Assembly (NCBI GenBank): GCA_014238195.1 | Contig: JABABO010000355.1 | Span: 1-15,980, forward strand | Direction of reading: 5' to 3' | DNA: 15,980 nt | Source of the DNA: Kordiimonadaceae bacterium | Lineage (GTDB): Bacteria > Pseudomonadota > Alphaproteobacteria > Sphingomonadales > Kordiimonadaceae | Shown here: positions 8,211 through 14,907 of the stretch, piece after piece | Layout: each line of letters starts with the position of its first letter | Position numbering within the stretch: position 1 is the first letter of the stretch | Program-made: the position numbers and the translations under genes | Notes under the pieces: model-generated | Database searches by the model: none | Seen by the model: the letters and a program-made list of their open reading frames with translations, nothing else | Told to the model about the DNA's origin: nothing

Positions 8211-9566
8211 TTACGGTTCCTGAGTGAGTTCATAATCAAGCGTGATAAAATCAGGCTCGGGGAATGGGAATAAATTGATGTCATGGTCACGACACGGCAA
8301 ACAAGCCCTAGCCACAACCGTGTGGCCATCAACGTCCGTGCTCAGCAGTCCATAGACCTGAAACTGATCTTCACGCACAATCGTATCAACAGTATTTGAT
8401 GGCAGGTGGCTTAGTTCCAAGTCGGTTAGCGGGCTTTCCGTTATGACTAGCACACCGCTATTTTGTGCGACTGAGGCACCCGTTAAATCTGATCTTTTAA
8501 CGACAGACACTTCGGTGCCAAAATAGGAGAATTCAGCCCGCATAATACGCATATAGTCTTCATTGTCATAGACAAGCGTAACAGTTTTATGACCTGAACG
8601 GCTCGTATATGCTTTTATCGATTTACGACTGGATTCTAAGCTAAAGTTGCGCAGCAAGTAGGCATTCGCGCTAAAGACTTCGGGCATAGAACGAATGCCC
8701 CGCTCCGCACCGCCATCATACTGCGCGATTAAGAAGTGCTCTTGCCGTCCCTTTAAATGTGATCCTAATGGATACTGCGCCGTAAAATCATCGGTTATAG
8801 CAAAACCACTGGCTTCAACGACCTCGCGTAACAGTGTCGGCGAATAATATACAAGCGGTACGCCCCTAACAACATGCTCCAAGTCAACCCACGGAACCTT
8901 TCGTCCCCTTCCCCACACTTGATGACGCATAAGCACATGAGAAATATTGATGAGTAATTTACCGCCGCGTTTTAAAAGCCTTTTGACTTTACGCAGTGAT
9001 TCCATTGGATTTTCAAGACAGTAAAAGGAATAATAAAAGGTAATCAGATCAAAGTCACCGTCTGGGCCATCATACCCCTCAAAGACCCCGTTTACGGCTT
9101 CGATATCAGGATAATAGGACTTAGCAAACGCCACTGCTTGTGAAGAGGGTTCTAAGACAGTATTGCGTGATCCTGATACCTTTTCAGCAATAATGTTAGA
9201 CCAAGCCCCAATGGCCCCAACATCAAGGGTTCGACTGATCACAGACCAATCTAAGCGGTCCTGCATGAGCCCCCATCGGAAACGCGCAATAAATTGTTGA
9301 TGTTTGTTATGATGTTCAACAGCATTTTGCGCATTATAATAATGATTTTCAGAATAGCCTTCTGAATCTGTAAGCGATATCATTGGGTTTTCATAAACAG
9401 CACCGCATTTTCTGCAAGCACCCACTGAAATCACATCATGCACTTGCCGCGTATTTGAGGCGCTATCATATTTGACAGTCGGTAAAATAGATTCGAAATC
9501 ATATGCGTTACAGACAGGGCATTTTTTTTCCTGATACGTTAACCCATCCAATGTTGATAACGGCAC
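8211..9566 (-). CDS. Class I SAM-dependent methyltransferase with N-terminal zinc-binding region
   Basis: 451 residues from the proposed GTG at 9566. A four-cysteine zinc site, CPVC (16-19) and CRKC (51-54), precedes a class I methyltransferase fold whose SAM-binding motif I reads LDVGAIGAWSN. After it come a DFDLITFYYSFYCLENP acidic segment and KRGGKLLINISH. An EH pair (LEHVV) lies where sugar C-methyltransferases have their catalytic Glu-His. Zn region plus methyltransferase is the layout of NDP-sugar C-methyltransferases of the NovU/TylCIII type, but the C-terminal part here is less typical. The frame is open to a GTG at 9674 (487 aa), which has no good ribosome site; AAGGGG lies six bases before GTG 9566, so I prefer the shorter form. 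It precedes the radical SAM gene by one base, and the two may act on one substrate. Confidence 0.78.
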   Translation of the reverse strand: MPLSTLDGLTYQEKKCPVCNAYDFESILPTVKYDSASNTRQVHDVISVGACRKCGAVYENPMISLTDSEGYSENHYYNAQNAVEHHNKHQQFIARFRWGLMQDRLDWSVISRTLDVGAIGAWSNIIAEKVSGSRNTVLEPSSQAVAFAKSYYPDIEAVNGVFEGYDGPDGDFDLITFYYSFYCLENPMESLRKVKRLLKRGGKLLINISHVLMRHQVWGRGRKVPWVDLEHVVRGVPLVYYSPTLLREVVEASGFAITDDFTAQYPLGSHLKGRQEHFLIAQYDGGAERGIRSMPEVFSANAYLLRNFSLESSRKSIKAYTSRSGHKTVTLVYDNEDYMRIMRAEFSYFGTEVSVVKRSDLTGASVAQNSGVLVITESPLTDLELSHLPSNTVDTIVREDQFQVYGLLSTDVDGHTVVARACLPCRDHDINLFPFPEPDFITLDYELTQEP

Positions 9567-9740
9567 TCTCTTCCCCTTAAGCTGAAAAATCGCCAAAATT
9601 CTGCCATCCGTAAACTGGCAAATATAGTCAAACCTTACCAAGCAAACGGCATGCCATACCTTCCTTACACCCACTATGGTTACTAACTTCTAAACATTGC
9701 TGTGCTGTTAAAAAAAAATTTACCATAGGGGGTTATTAAT
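9567..9740. promoter_or_regulatory. Divergent intergenic region upstream of methyltransferase and SIS isomerase genes
   Basis: About 170 bases between divergent starts, or 66 if the longer methyltransferase start at 9674 is used. It contains an A-run at about 9711-9718 and, for the rightward gene, a strong ribosome site AGGGGG at 9727-9732, eight bases before ATG 9741. No clear -35/-10 pair was found by eye. Promoters for both directions are inferred from the arrangement. Confidence 0.4.
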
Positions 9741-10376
9741 ATGATCACTGTATCGGTGTATATCGGCTTTAAACGGCCCATAAAGAAAGACCAACGACTG
9801 ATGAATTACGTATTTCAGCACTATAATGATAAATTACATCATGCACTTACGGCAATCGATTCTGCATGTTGTGAAAAACTGACACAGGACATCCAAGACG
9901 CTTGGCATGAAGACAGGCAAATTCTTATTTGCGGCAATGGTGGTAGTGCAGCAAATGCCCTGCACTGGGCCAATGATTTGGTTTTTGGTTTAGCGTGTGG
10001 TTCAGGAAAATCAGGGATGAAGGCGCTTGCTCTGCCGGCCAACCAAGCTGTGATGACATGTCTTGGCAATGATATTGGGTATGAAAATGTCTATCAGGAA
10101 CAAGTGCGCGTTTACGGCAAGCAGGGCGATATCTTGTTGGTGATGTCAGGCAGTGGTAATTCTCCCAATATATTAAATGCATTGAGCGAAGCAAAAGATA
10201 AGGGCATGCGAACCCATGGCATATTTGGCTTTGATGGCGGACACGGCCTGAATATGGTTGATAATGTCATTCACATAGCGGTTGATGATATGCAAATCGC
10301 TGAGGATGCTCAAATCATTTTAGGCCACTTTATTACCAGAAAAATCCGCCTTAACATGGGGCTTGAAAACCATTAA
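9741..10376 (+). CDS. SIS-domain sugar-phosphate isomerase, GmhA (phosphoheptose isomerase) family
   Basis: 211 residues, close to the usual 190-200 of GmhA plus an N-terminal extension of about 20. The phosphate-binding CGNGGSA is at 64-70, and SGSGNS (136-141) is the second sugar-phosphate loop. GmhA converts sedoheptulose 7-phosphate to a glycero-manno-heptose 7-phosphate, the first step to activated heptose, which fits the HldE-like fusion at 1853. Compared with E. coli GmhA, His61 and His180 have counterparts (His76, His196), but Glu65 aligns with Asp80 and Gln172 with Glu188. This marks a divergent subgroup whose substrate may differ. The start is supported by AGGGGG eight bases upstream; an internal ATG at 9801 would give a more standard N-terminus but has a poorer ribosome site. 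The gene is alone on its side of a divergent region and precedes the MoxR gene by 112 bases. Confidence 0.85.
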   Translation: MITVSVYIGFKRPIKKDQRLMNYVFQHYNDKLHHALTAIDSACCEKLTQDIQDAWHEDRQILICGNGGSAANALHWANDLVFGLACGSGKSGMKALALPANQAVMTCLGNDIGYENVYQEQVRVYGKQGDILLVMSGSGNSPNILNALSEAKDKGMRTHGIFGFDGGHGLNMVDNVIHIAVDDMQIAEDAQIILGHFITRKIRLNMGLENH

Positions 10377-10488
10377 GTCTTAAAAACATTTGCTGTATAC
10401 TCAAATCCATTCCCTGCACTAAAGATAGGTTGTCTATTCCAACACAGGTGCTTAATCTGATAGCATATATAGGATTAAAGGATTTATT
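10377..10488 (+). promoter_or_regulatory. Intergenic region upstream of the MoxR-VWA-methyltransferase unit
   Basis: 112 bases between the SIS isomerase stop and the MoxR start. TATACT at 10396-10401 is a good -10 match but lacks a good -35. AT-rich TATATA sequence near 10465-10470 and TTGTCT at 10430-10435 are further weak elements. AAAGGA (about 10477-10482) is the ribosome site for ATG 10489. There is no clear terminator for the upstream gene, so read-through from the isomerase gene is possible. Confidence 0.3.
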
Positions 10489-11346
10489 ATGAGTAATAAC
10501 AATATGTTCACAGGGACTGAAAACTATGTCGCAACCGATGACTTGAAGATTGCGGTAAATGCTGCTGTTACCCTGAAACGTCCTTTGCTGATCAAAGGGG
10601 AGCCTGGTACTGGTAAAACTGTCCTCGCACAGGAAGTAGCAGGTGCGCTGGGTGTTGAACTGATTGAATGGCATATCAAATCGACAACCAAGGCGCAGCA
10701 AGGGCTATATGAATATGATGCTGTGTCGCGCTTACGCGATAGCCAGTTGGGTGATGAACGCGTAAAAGATATTCGCAATTACATCAAAAAAGGTAAGCTA
10801 TGGGATGCCTTTGCCTCAGATGGCACCCCTGTGCTTTTGATTGATGAAATCGACAAAGCCGACATTGAATTTCCCAATGATTTATTACTTGAACTGGACC
10901 GCATGGAATTCCATGTCTACGAAACAGGGGAAACCATCAAAGCCATTAAGCGTCCTATTGTGATTATTACATCAAACAATGAAAAAGAATTGCCTGATGC
11001 TTTTCTGCGTCGCTGTTTCTTTCATTTTATCAAATTTCCTGACCGTGACACGATGAAAGAAATTATTAGCGTGCATTACCCAGATATTCAGCAAACCTTA
11101 GTGCGTGAAGCTTTAAATATCTTTTATGACATCCGTGAAGTCCCGGGCATGAAGAAAAAACCCTCAACAAGCGAACTTCTTGATTGGCTAAAATTGCTTA
11201 TGGCAGAAGACTTGCCGCTTGATGTGCTAAAAAGCAAAGACCCTAGCAAACTGATACCACCCCTACACGGTGCTTTGCTGAAAAACGAACAGGATGTGCA
11301 TTTGTTTGAGCGCCTAGCTTTCATGAACCGTCGCAGTCAAGGCTAG
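10489..11346 (+). CDS. MoxR-type AAA+ ATPase
   Basis: 285 residues, a single AAA+ domain. Walker A is GEPGTGKT at 37-44 and Walker B is LLIDE at 116-120. A sensor-1 stretch IVIITSNNEKELPDAFLRRC follows around 152-172, with the usual arginine pair. The C-terminal 80 residues form the small lid domain. MoxR ATPases work with von Willebrand factor A proteins as chaperones that mature or activate metalloenzymes and other complexes; the relatives paired with CoxE-like proteins include CoxD of CO dehydrogenase maturation. The partner is the next gene, four bases after this stop. A good AAAGGA ribosome site lies before ATG 10489. No CO dehydrogenase or other classical client is visible in the window, so the client is unknown; enzymes of the glycan cluster are candidates only by proximity. 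Confidence 0.9.
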   Translation: MSNNNMFTGTENYVATDDLKIAVNAAVTLKRPLLIKGEPGTGKTVLAQEVAGALGVELIEWHIKSTTKAQQGLYEYDAVSRLRDSQLGDERVKDIRNYIKKGKLWDAFASDGTPVLLIDEIDKADIEFPNDLLLELDRMEFHVYETGETIKAIKRPIVIITSNNEKELPDAFLRRCFFHFIKFPDRDTMKEIISVHYPDIQQTLVREALNIFYDIREVPGMKKKPSTSELLDWLKLLMAEDLPLDVLKSKDPSKLIPPLHGALLKNEQDVHLFERLAFMNRRSQG

Positions 11347-11350
11347 CCCT

Positions 11351-12523
11351 ATGTTTACTGGTTTCTTCTTCGAGATGAAAGACGGCGGCATTCCCGTTAG
11401 TATTAAGGAATATTTATTGCTGCTTGAAGCAATGGAAGCGGGATGCGCACGTTATAATGTTGATGACTTTTACTATCTGGCCCGCGCCACATTTGTGAAG
11501 GACGAAAAACATCTTGATAAATTTGATCGTGTCTTTGGCAAAGTTTTTGAGGGTATTGAATTTATAGGCGATGAGACCGCAGAAATTCCCGAAGAATGGC
11601 TCCGCAAAATGGCCGAGCTTTACCTTAGCGAAGAAGAGATGGAAAAAATCTCATCCCTTGGGAGTTGGGATGAGATTATGGAAACACTTAAAAAACGCCT
11701 CGAAGAACAAGAAAAGCGCCATCAAGGCGGTAACAAGTGGATCGGAACAGCAGGTAAAAGCCCTTTTGGTGCGTATGGTTATAACCCTGAAGGCGTGCGT
11801 ATCGGACAGGAGAAAGGCCGTCACGGGCGCGCGCTTAAAGTATGGGATAAGCGTGAGTTTAAAAACCTAGATGACAGTGTTGAGCTTGGCACACGTAATA
11901 TCAAAATTGCCCTAAGAAAATTGCGTCAATTTGCCCGCGAAGGCGAAGCCAGCGAACTAGACCTTGACGATACAATCAAGCAAACGGCCCATAAGGGTTA
12001 TTTGGATATTAAAATGGTGCCAGAGCGCCATAATGCTGTGAAACTTTTATTATTCCTTGATATTGGGGGTTCAATGGACCCGCACATCAAAATTTGTGAA
12101 GAGCTATTTTCTGCGGCAAAATCAGAATTTAAGCATCTGGAATTTTTCTATTTTCATAACTGTATGTACGAGCGCGTCTGGAAAGATAATTACCGCCGTG
12201 GCAATGATACTTATAGCACAATTGATTTAATGCACACTTTCCCGCACGATTATAAAGTCGTCATTGTCGGGGATGCGTCGATGAGTCCCTATGAAATCAC
12301 TTATCCTGGCGGTTCCGTTGAACATTGGAATGAAGAATCAGGAGAAACTTGGATGCGCAAGCTTCTGGATGTCTATGGCAAAGCCGTTTGGTTAAATCCA
12401 ATACCCGAAGAACATTGGACTTATGGCCAATCTATCCAAATGATGAAAACCATAATGGAAAACCGTATGTACCCCCTAACGATTGGCGGCATTGATAATG
12501 CAATGAAGGAGCTAAGGCGCTAA
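11351..12523 (+). CDS. VWA-domain protein, CoxE-like, MoxR partner
   Basis: 390 residues. The N-terminal two-fifths is helical and charged (several EE/KK-rich stretches around 90-130). A von Willebrand A domain starts near residue 230. The metal-ion-dependent adhesion site reads DIGGS at 237-241, where classical VWA domains have DxSxS; the rest (FLDIGGSMDPH, then VVIVGDASMSPYEI) fits CoxE-like partners of MoxR ATPases. The protein probably presents a client to the ATPase. No signal peptide or membrane segment is visible, so it is likely cytoplasmic. It follows the MoxR stop by four bases and its own stop directly abuts the ATG of the C-methyltransferase, so all three should be made from one message. 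The family call is firm; the physiological role is not known here. Confidence 0.87.
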   Translation: MFTGFFFEMKDGGIPVSIKEYLLLLEAMEAGCARYNVDDFYYLARATFVKDEKHLDKFDRVFGKVFEGIEFIGDETAEIPEEWLRKMAELYLSEEEMEKISSLGSWDEIMETLKKRLEEQEKRHQGGNKWIGTAGKSPFGAYGYNPEGVRIGQEKGRHGRALKVWDKREFKNLDDSVELGTRNIKIALRKLRQFAREGEASELDLDDTIKQTAHKGYLDIKMVPERHNAVKLLLFLDIGGSMDPHIKICEELFSAAKSEFKHLEFFYFHNCMYERVWKDNYRRGNDTYSTIDLMHTFPHDYKVVIVGDASMSPYEITYPGGSVEHWNEESGETWMRKLLDVYGKAVWLNPIPEEHWTYGQSIQMMKTIMENRMYPLTIGGIDNAMKELRR

Positions 12524-13690
12524 ATGGCCAACCCAAAATGCATGCTTTGTGGCTCAGATGATATTCAAATTGTGAAGTCAGCCGTTTGGCCGATTATCGA
12601 AATGGGCGACGTTCATGTCAACTTCGGCGTATGCAAAGTGTGTAGCCATATCCAACAATGCCCGCCCCCACATCTTGATGCGCTTAGCCAGTATTATGCT
12701 AATTTTTCAAACTACACGATTTTGGATGCGAACTGGCAGCCACCAATAAAACCCAACAAAACCCAGCAAATCTATCTTGATATCGCTGAAAAATACCTAC
12801 CAACTAAAGGACAACTTTATGAAATTGGCGCATCAATCGGTCTGACACTGCATCACTTTAAAAAAGCAGGATGGCGGGTTTCAGGGTGCGAGCCATCAAT
12901 CACAGCCACAAAACAAGCCTCTGACTTTTTGAGCATTCATGTTGATACAGGTCTTGAAGAAAACTATTTGCCACATCAAGCCAATCTTGATCTGATTTTG
13001 ATGTCGCATGTGCTAGAGCATGTTTTTGACCCCGCCGCCACAGTTAAACGCATTAACAAAGCCCTCAAAATTGGTGGGCACTTTCTGTTTGAAGTCCCGA
13101 ATGCGAAAAACCCTGACACCTTACCCCCAGGCTGGTTTGCTTATGAGCACCTGTCATACTTCACCAAATCAACTCTTACCATGATGATGCAGCAGAACGG
13201 ATTTGAAATTATCACATGCTATGAGCATGATACCCGTATTATTTACCCCGTAATCGGTATGCTAGTCCGTAAAATTTCTGAGGAGGAAAATCATGGCTTA
13301 GGTCAATACCCCTCGGGGCATAGTAATTTAGATAATATGCGCCGTTACAAATTGCATGATGACAAATTCTGGCAAGTGTCACACGGTAAAATCAAAAGCC
13401 AGCAACAACCTGTTTACATTTGGGCGGCTGGAATCCACACGTCTCAGTTACTGGGCGAAACAAATACGCTGGAAGGCACGGACATTCTTGGCATCATCGA
13501 TAGTGACCCACAAAAATGGGGTAAATCACTGGACGGTTTCAGTGTACTATCCCCTGCTAATTTTCTTGAAAACTACCAAGGTGAGCCGATTATTGTTTCC
13601 TCATTTGCTGGGGCTGGTTCAATTGAACAGTATCTTTTAGAGCTAGCTATTAGCCCCAACACCATCGTCAAACTTTATTCAGAAATATAG
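12524..13690 (+). CDS. Zinc-binding sugar C-methyltransferase-like enzyme
   Basis: 388 residues in the three-part layout of NDP-sugar C-methyltransferases. First is a zinc site of Cys6, Cys9, Cys37 and Cys40. Next is a class I methyltransferase domain with motif I (YEIGASIG, 99-106), HVLEHVFDP, and the EHLSYFT element that in TcaB9-type enzymes carries the catalytic Glu-His pair. Last is a C-terminal Rossmann-like domain starting PVYIWAAGIHTSQLL and containing GIIDSDPQKWG. It probably adds a methyl carbon to a keto-sugar nucleotide. The ATG follows the VWA stop with no gap; AAGG six bases upstream, inside the VWA gene, serves as ribosome site. The last 134 bases of homology (13547-13680) recur beyond the ribB gene at 14950, showing that the locus was rearranged exactly at this gene's 3' end. 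A product acting on a non-sugar cannot be excluded. Confidence 0.85.
   Translation: MANPKCMLCGSDDIQIVKSAVWPIIEMGDVHVNFGVCKVCSHIQQCPPPHLDALSQYYANFSNYTILDANWQPPIKPNKTQQIYLDIAEKYLPTKGQLYEIGASIGLTLHHFKKAGWRVSGCEPSITATKQASDFLSIHVDTGLEENYLPHQANLDLILMSHVLEHVFDPAATVKRINKALKIGGHFLFEVPNAKNPDTLPPGWFAYEHLSYFTKSTLTMMMQQNGFEIITCYEHDTRIIYPVIGMLVRKISEEENHGLGQYPSGHSNLDNMRRYKLHDDKFWQVSHGKIKSQQQPVYIWAAGIHTSQLLGETNTLEGTDILGIIDSDPQKWGKSLDGFSVLSPANFLENYQGEPIIVSSFAGAGSIEQYLLELAISPNTIVKLYSEI
13547..13680 (+). repeat. Direct repeat, copy 1 (3' end of C-methyltransferase gene)
   Basis: 134 bases that match 14950-15083 at a constant offset of 1403 with no gaps. I count four mismatches (13552, 13577, 13617, 13647), about 97 per cent identity. 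Similarity stops sharply at both ends. Copy 1 lies inside the intact methyltransferase gene and ends 10 bases before the end of its stop codon. Confidence 0.95.
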
Positions 13691-13697
13691 TGATCTG

Positions 13698-13726
13698 TTG
13701 ACTGATAATACAATATAAAATAGATT
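13698..13726 (+). promoter_or_regulatory. Predicted sigma70-type promoter for ribB
   Basis: TTGACT (13698-13703; 5 of 6 to the -35 consensus) is followed by a 17-base spacer and TAGATT (13721-13726; 4 of 6 to the -10 consensus). It starts eight bases after the methyltransferase stop and gives a leader of about 80 bases before ATG 13813. The spacing is ideal, but the region is AT-rich, so a chance match is possible. Confidence 0.45.
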
Positions 13727-13769
13727 TTCAGGGTGTTTTATAAATACATTTAATAATTGCATTTAAGTA

Positions 13770-13796
13770 TTAATCCCAGAAAAATGCGGGACTTAA
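13770..13796 (+). promoter_or_regulatory. Imperfect hairpin just upstream of the ribB ribosome site
   Basis: TTAATCCC (13770-13777) can pair with GGGACTTAA (13788-13796) with one bulged base and a 10-base A-rich loop. It ends six bases before AGAGGA (13802-13807), the ribosome site for ATG 13813. It could affect translation or mRNA stability, but it is short and not an FMN riboswitch. Confidence 0.3.
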
Positions 13797-13812
13797 CAGG
13801 TAGAGGAAAACC

Positions 13813-14901
13813 ATGAAAACAGTATCAATCGAAACTGCAATTCAGGCGCTCATGGCTGGTAAATTTATCATTGCCGTTGATGACCTTGATCGGGAGAATG
13901 AAGGCGATTTAATTTTTCCAGCATCGCTGATGACCACAGAGGCCATGGCGTTCATGATTCACCATACCAGTGGGATCGTTTGTGCGGCGTTGCCATCACA
14001 ACTTGCCGAAAAATTCGAGTTGGTGCCAATGGCGGCTAGCAACACGGCGCCCCTTGGGACGCCTTTCACCGTATCGGTCGATTATGTACCTGGTTTGACC
14101 ACTGGTATTTCAGCTGCTGAACGGTGTGAAACAGTACGGGCCCTAGCCAACCATAATTGTGGTGCCAAGGATTTTGCACGCCCAGGTCATATTTTTCCAC
14201 TTCGGGCGCATCCTGGCGGTGTCTTGTTCCGAGCGGGGCACACAGAAGCTGCGGTCGACCTAATGGATTTGGCAAAACTGCCGCCTGTAGGGGTCTTGGC
14301 GGAACTTGTCAATCAAGACGGTACGGTCAAAAAAGGCGAGCAGATTGTTGACTTTTCAAACGAACATGATATTCCGATCATCGCTATTGATGAACTGATT
14401 GCCTATAATTTTAAGCGCAAAAATCTTGTACATAAGGTTGCTGAACAGATGATTGATACTCGGATTGGTCAGGCCCATTCTGTCACCTTTCAGACTGTAT
14501 TCGATGAATTCCAGCATTATCTGCTTGTGTTCGGGAAGCTAGATACGAGCAAGCCCGTTCCGGTTCTTATTCACAGAGAAAACGTGTTTGAGGATATGTT
14601 CGGCACAAGCAATTTGATCGACGAGTTGGTCGAACCGCTTAAAGAAAATGGATGTGCGGTCTTCCTGTATCTCAGAGCAGGAGCGTCTGGTGTGGTGGAA
14701 CGGTCTTCCAAGGAGACACATGAAGATTTTGACAAGGGTGAAGGCCATGAATCCAACATGCGCCGTGAACAGGCCTGGAAGGAAATAGGTTTGGGCGCTC
14801 AAATGCTTGATAATTTAGGGATCAATATGATCAGTCCCGTGAAATCTAGCAAGTACACATATGTGGGGCTTATCGGTTTTGGTATCACCATTTCACCTTG
14901 A
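13813..14901 (+). CDS. ribB: 3,4-dihydroxy-2-butanone 4-phosphate synthase with degenerate GTP cyclohydrolase II domain
   Basis: 362 residues. Residues 1-205 are a standard RibB: DDLDRENEGD at 23-32 is the metal- and substrate-binding acidic loop, and RPGHIFPLRA, with the following GHTEAAVDL, completes the site. It makes dihydroxybutanone phosphate from ribulose 5-phosphate for riboflavin. Residues about 206-362 align in position with RibA (GTP cyclohydrolase II), but the zinc ligands are gone: HREN (254-257) stands where HSEC is expected, and the RCDCG motif is absent. This domain should lack cyclohydrolase activity, as in the RibBX hybrids described in Proteobacteria. AGAGGA lies six bases before the ATG. 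A riboflavin gene is foreign to this glycan locus, and it is flanked by direct repeats of the preceding gene's 3' end, so it appears to have been inserted. It may be a second copy besides a chromosomal rib operon. Confidence 0.92.
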   Translation: MKTVSIETAIQALMAGKFIIAVDDLDRENEGDLIFPASLMTTEAMAFMIHHTSGIVCAALPSQLAEKFELVPMAASNTAPLGTPFTVSVDYVPGLTTGISAAERCETVRALANHNCGAKDFARPGHIFPLRAHPGGVLFRAGHTEAAVDLMDLAKLPPVGVLAELVNQDGTVKKGEQIVDFSNEHDIPIIAIDELIAYNFKRKNLVHKVAEQMIDTRIGQAHSVTFQTVFDEFQHYLLVFGKLDTSKPVPVLIHRENVFEDMFGTSNLIDELVEPLKENGCAVFLYLRAGASGVVERSSKETHEDFDKGEGHESNMRREQAWKEIGLGAQMLDNLGINMISPVKSSKYTYVGLIGFGITISP

Positions 14902-14907
14902 TCACCC

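Noticed and set aside
7160..8332. Longer start for the radical SAM protein (390 aa)
   Set aside because: The extra 41 residues overlap the upstream gene by 122 bases and look like an out-of-frame shadow of it. ATG 8209 has a ribosome site and a one-base junction.
10489..12523. MoxR-VWA pair as CoxD/CoxE of a CO dehydrogenase operon
   Set aside because: No molybdenum hydroxylase subunits or other cox genes are present. The resemblance is at family level only.
13691..13812. FMN (RFN) riboswitch upstream of ribB
   Set aside because: The 122-base leader is too AT-rich and lacks the conserved GC-rich RFN helices. A lone CAGGGTG is not enough.
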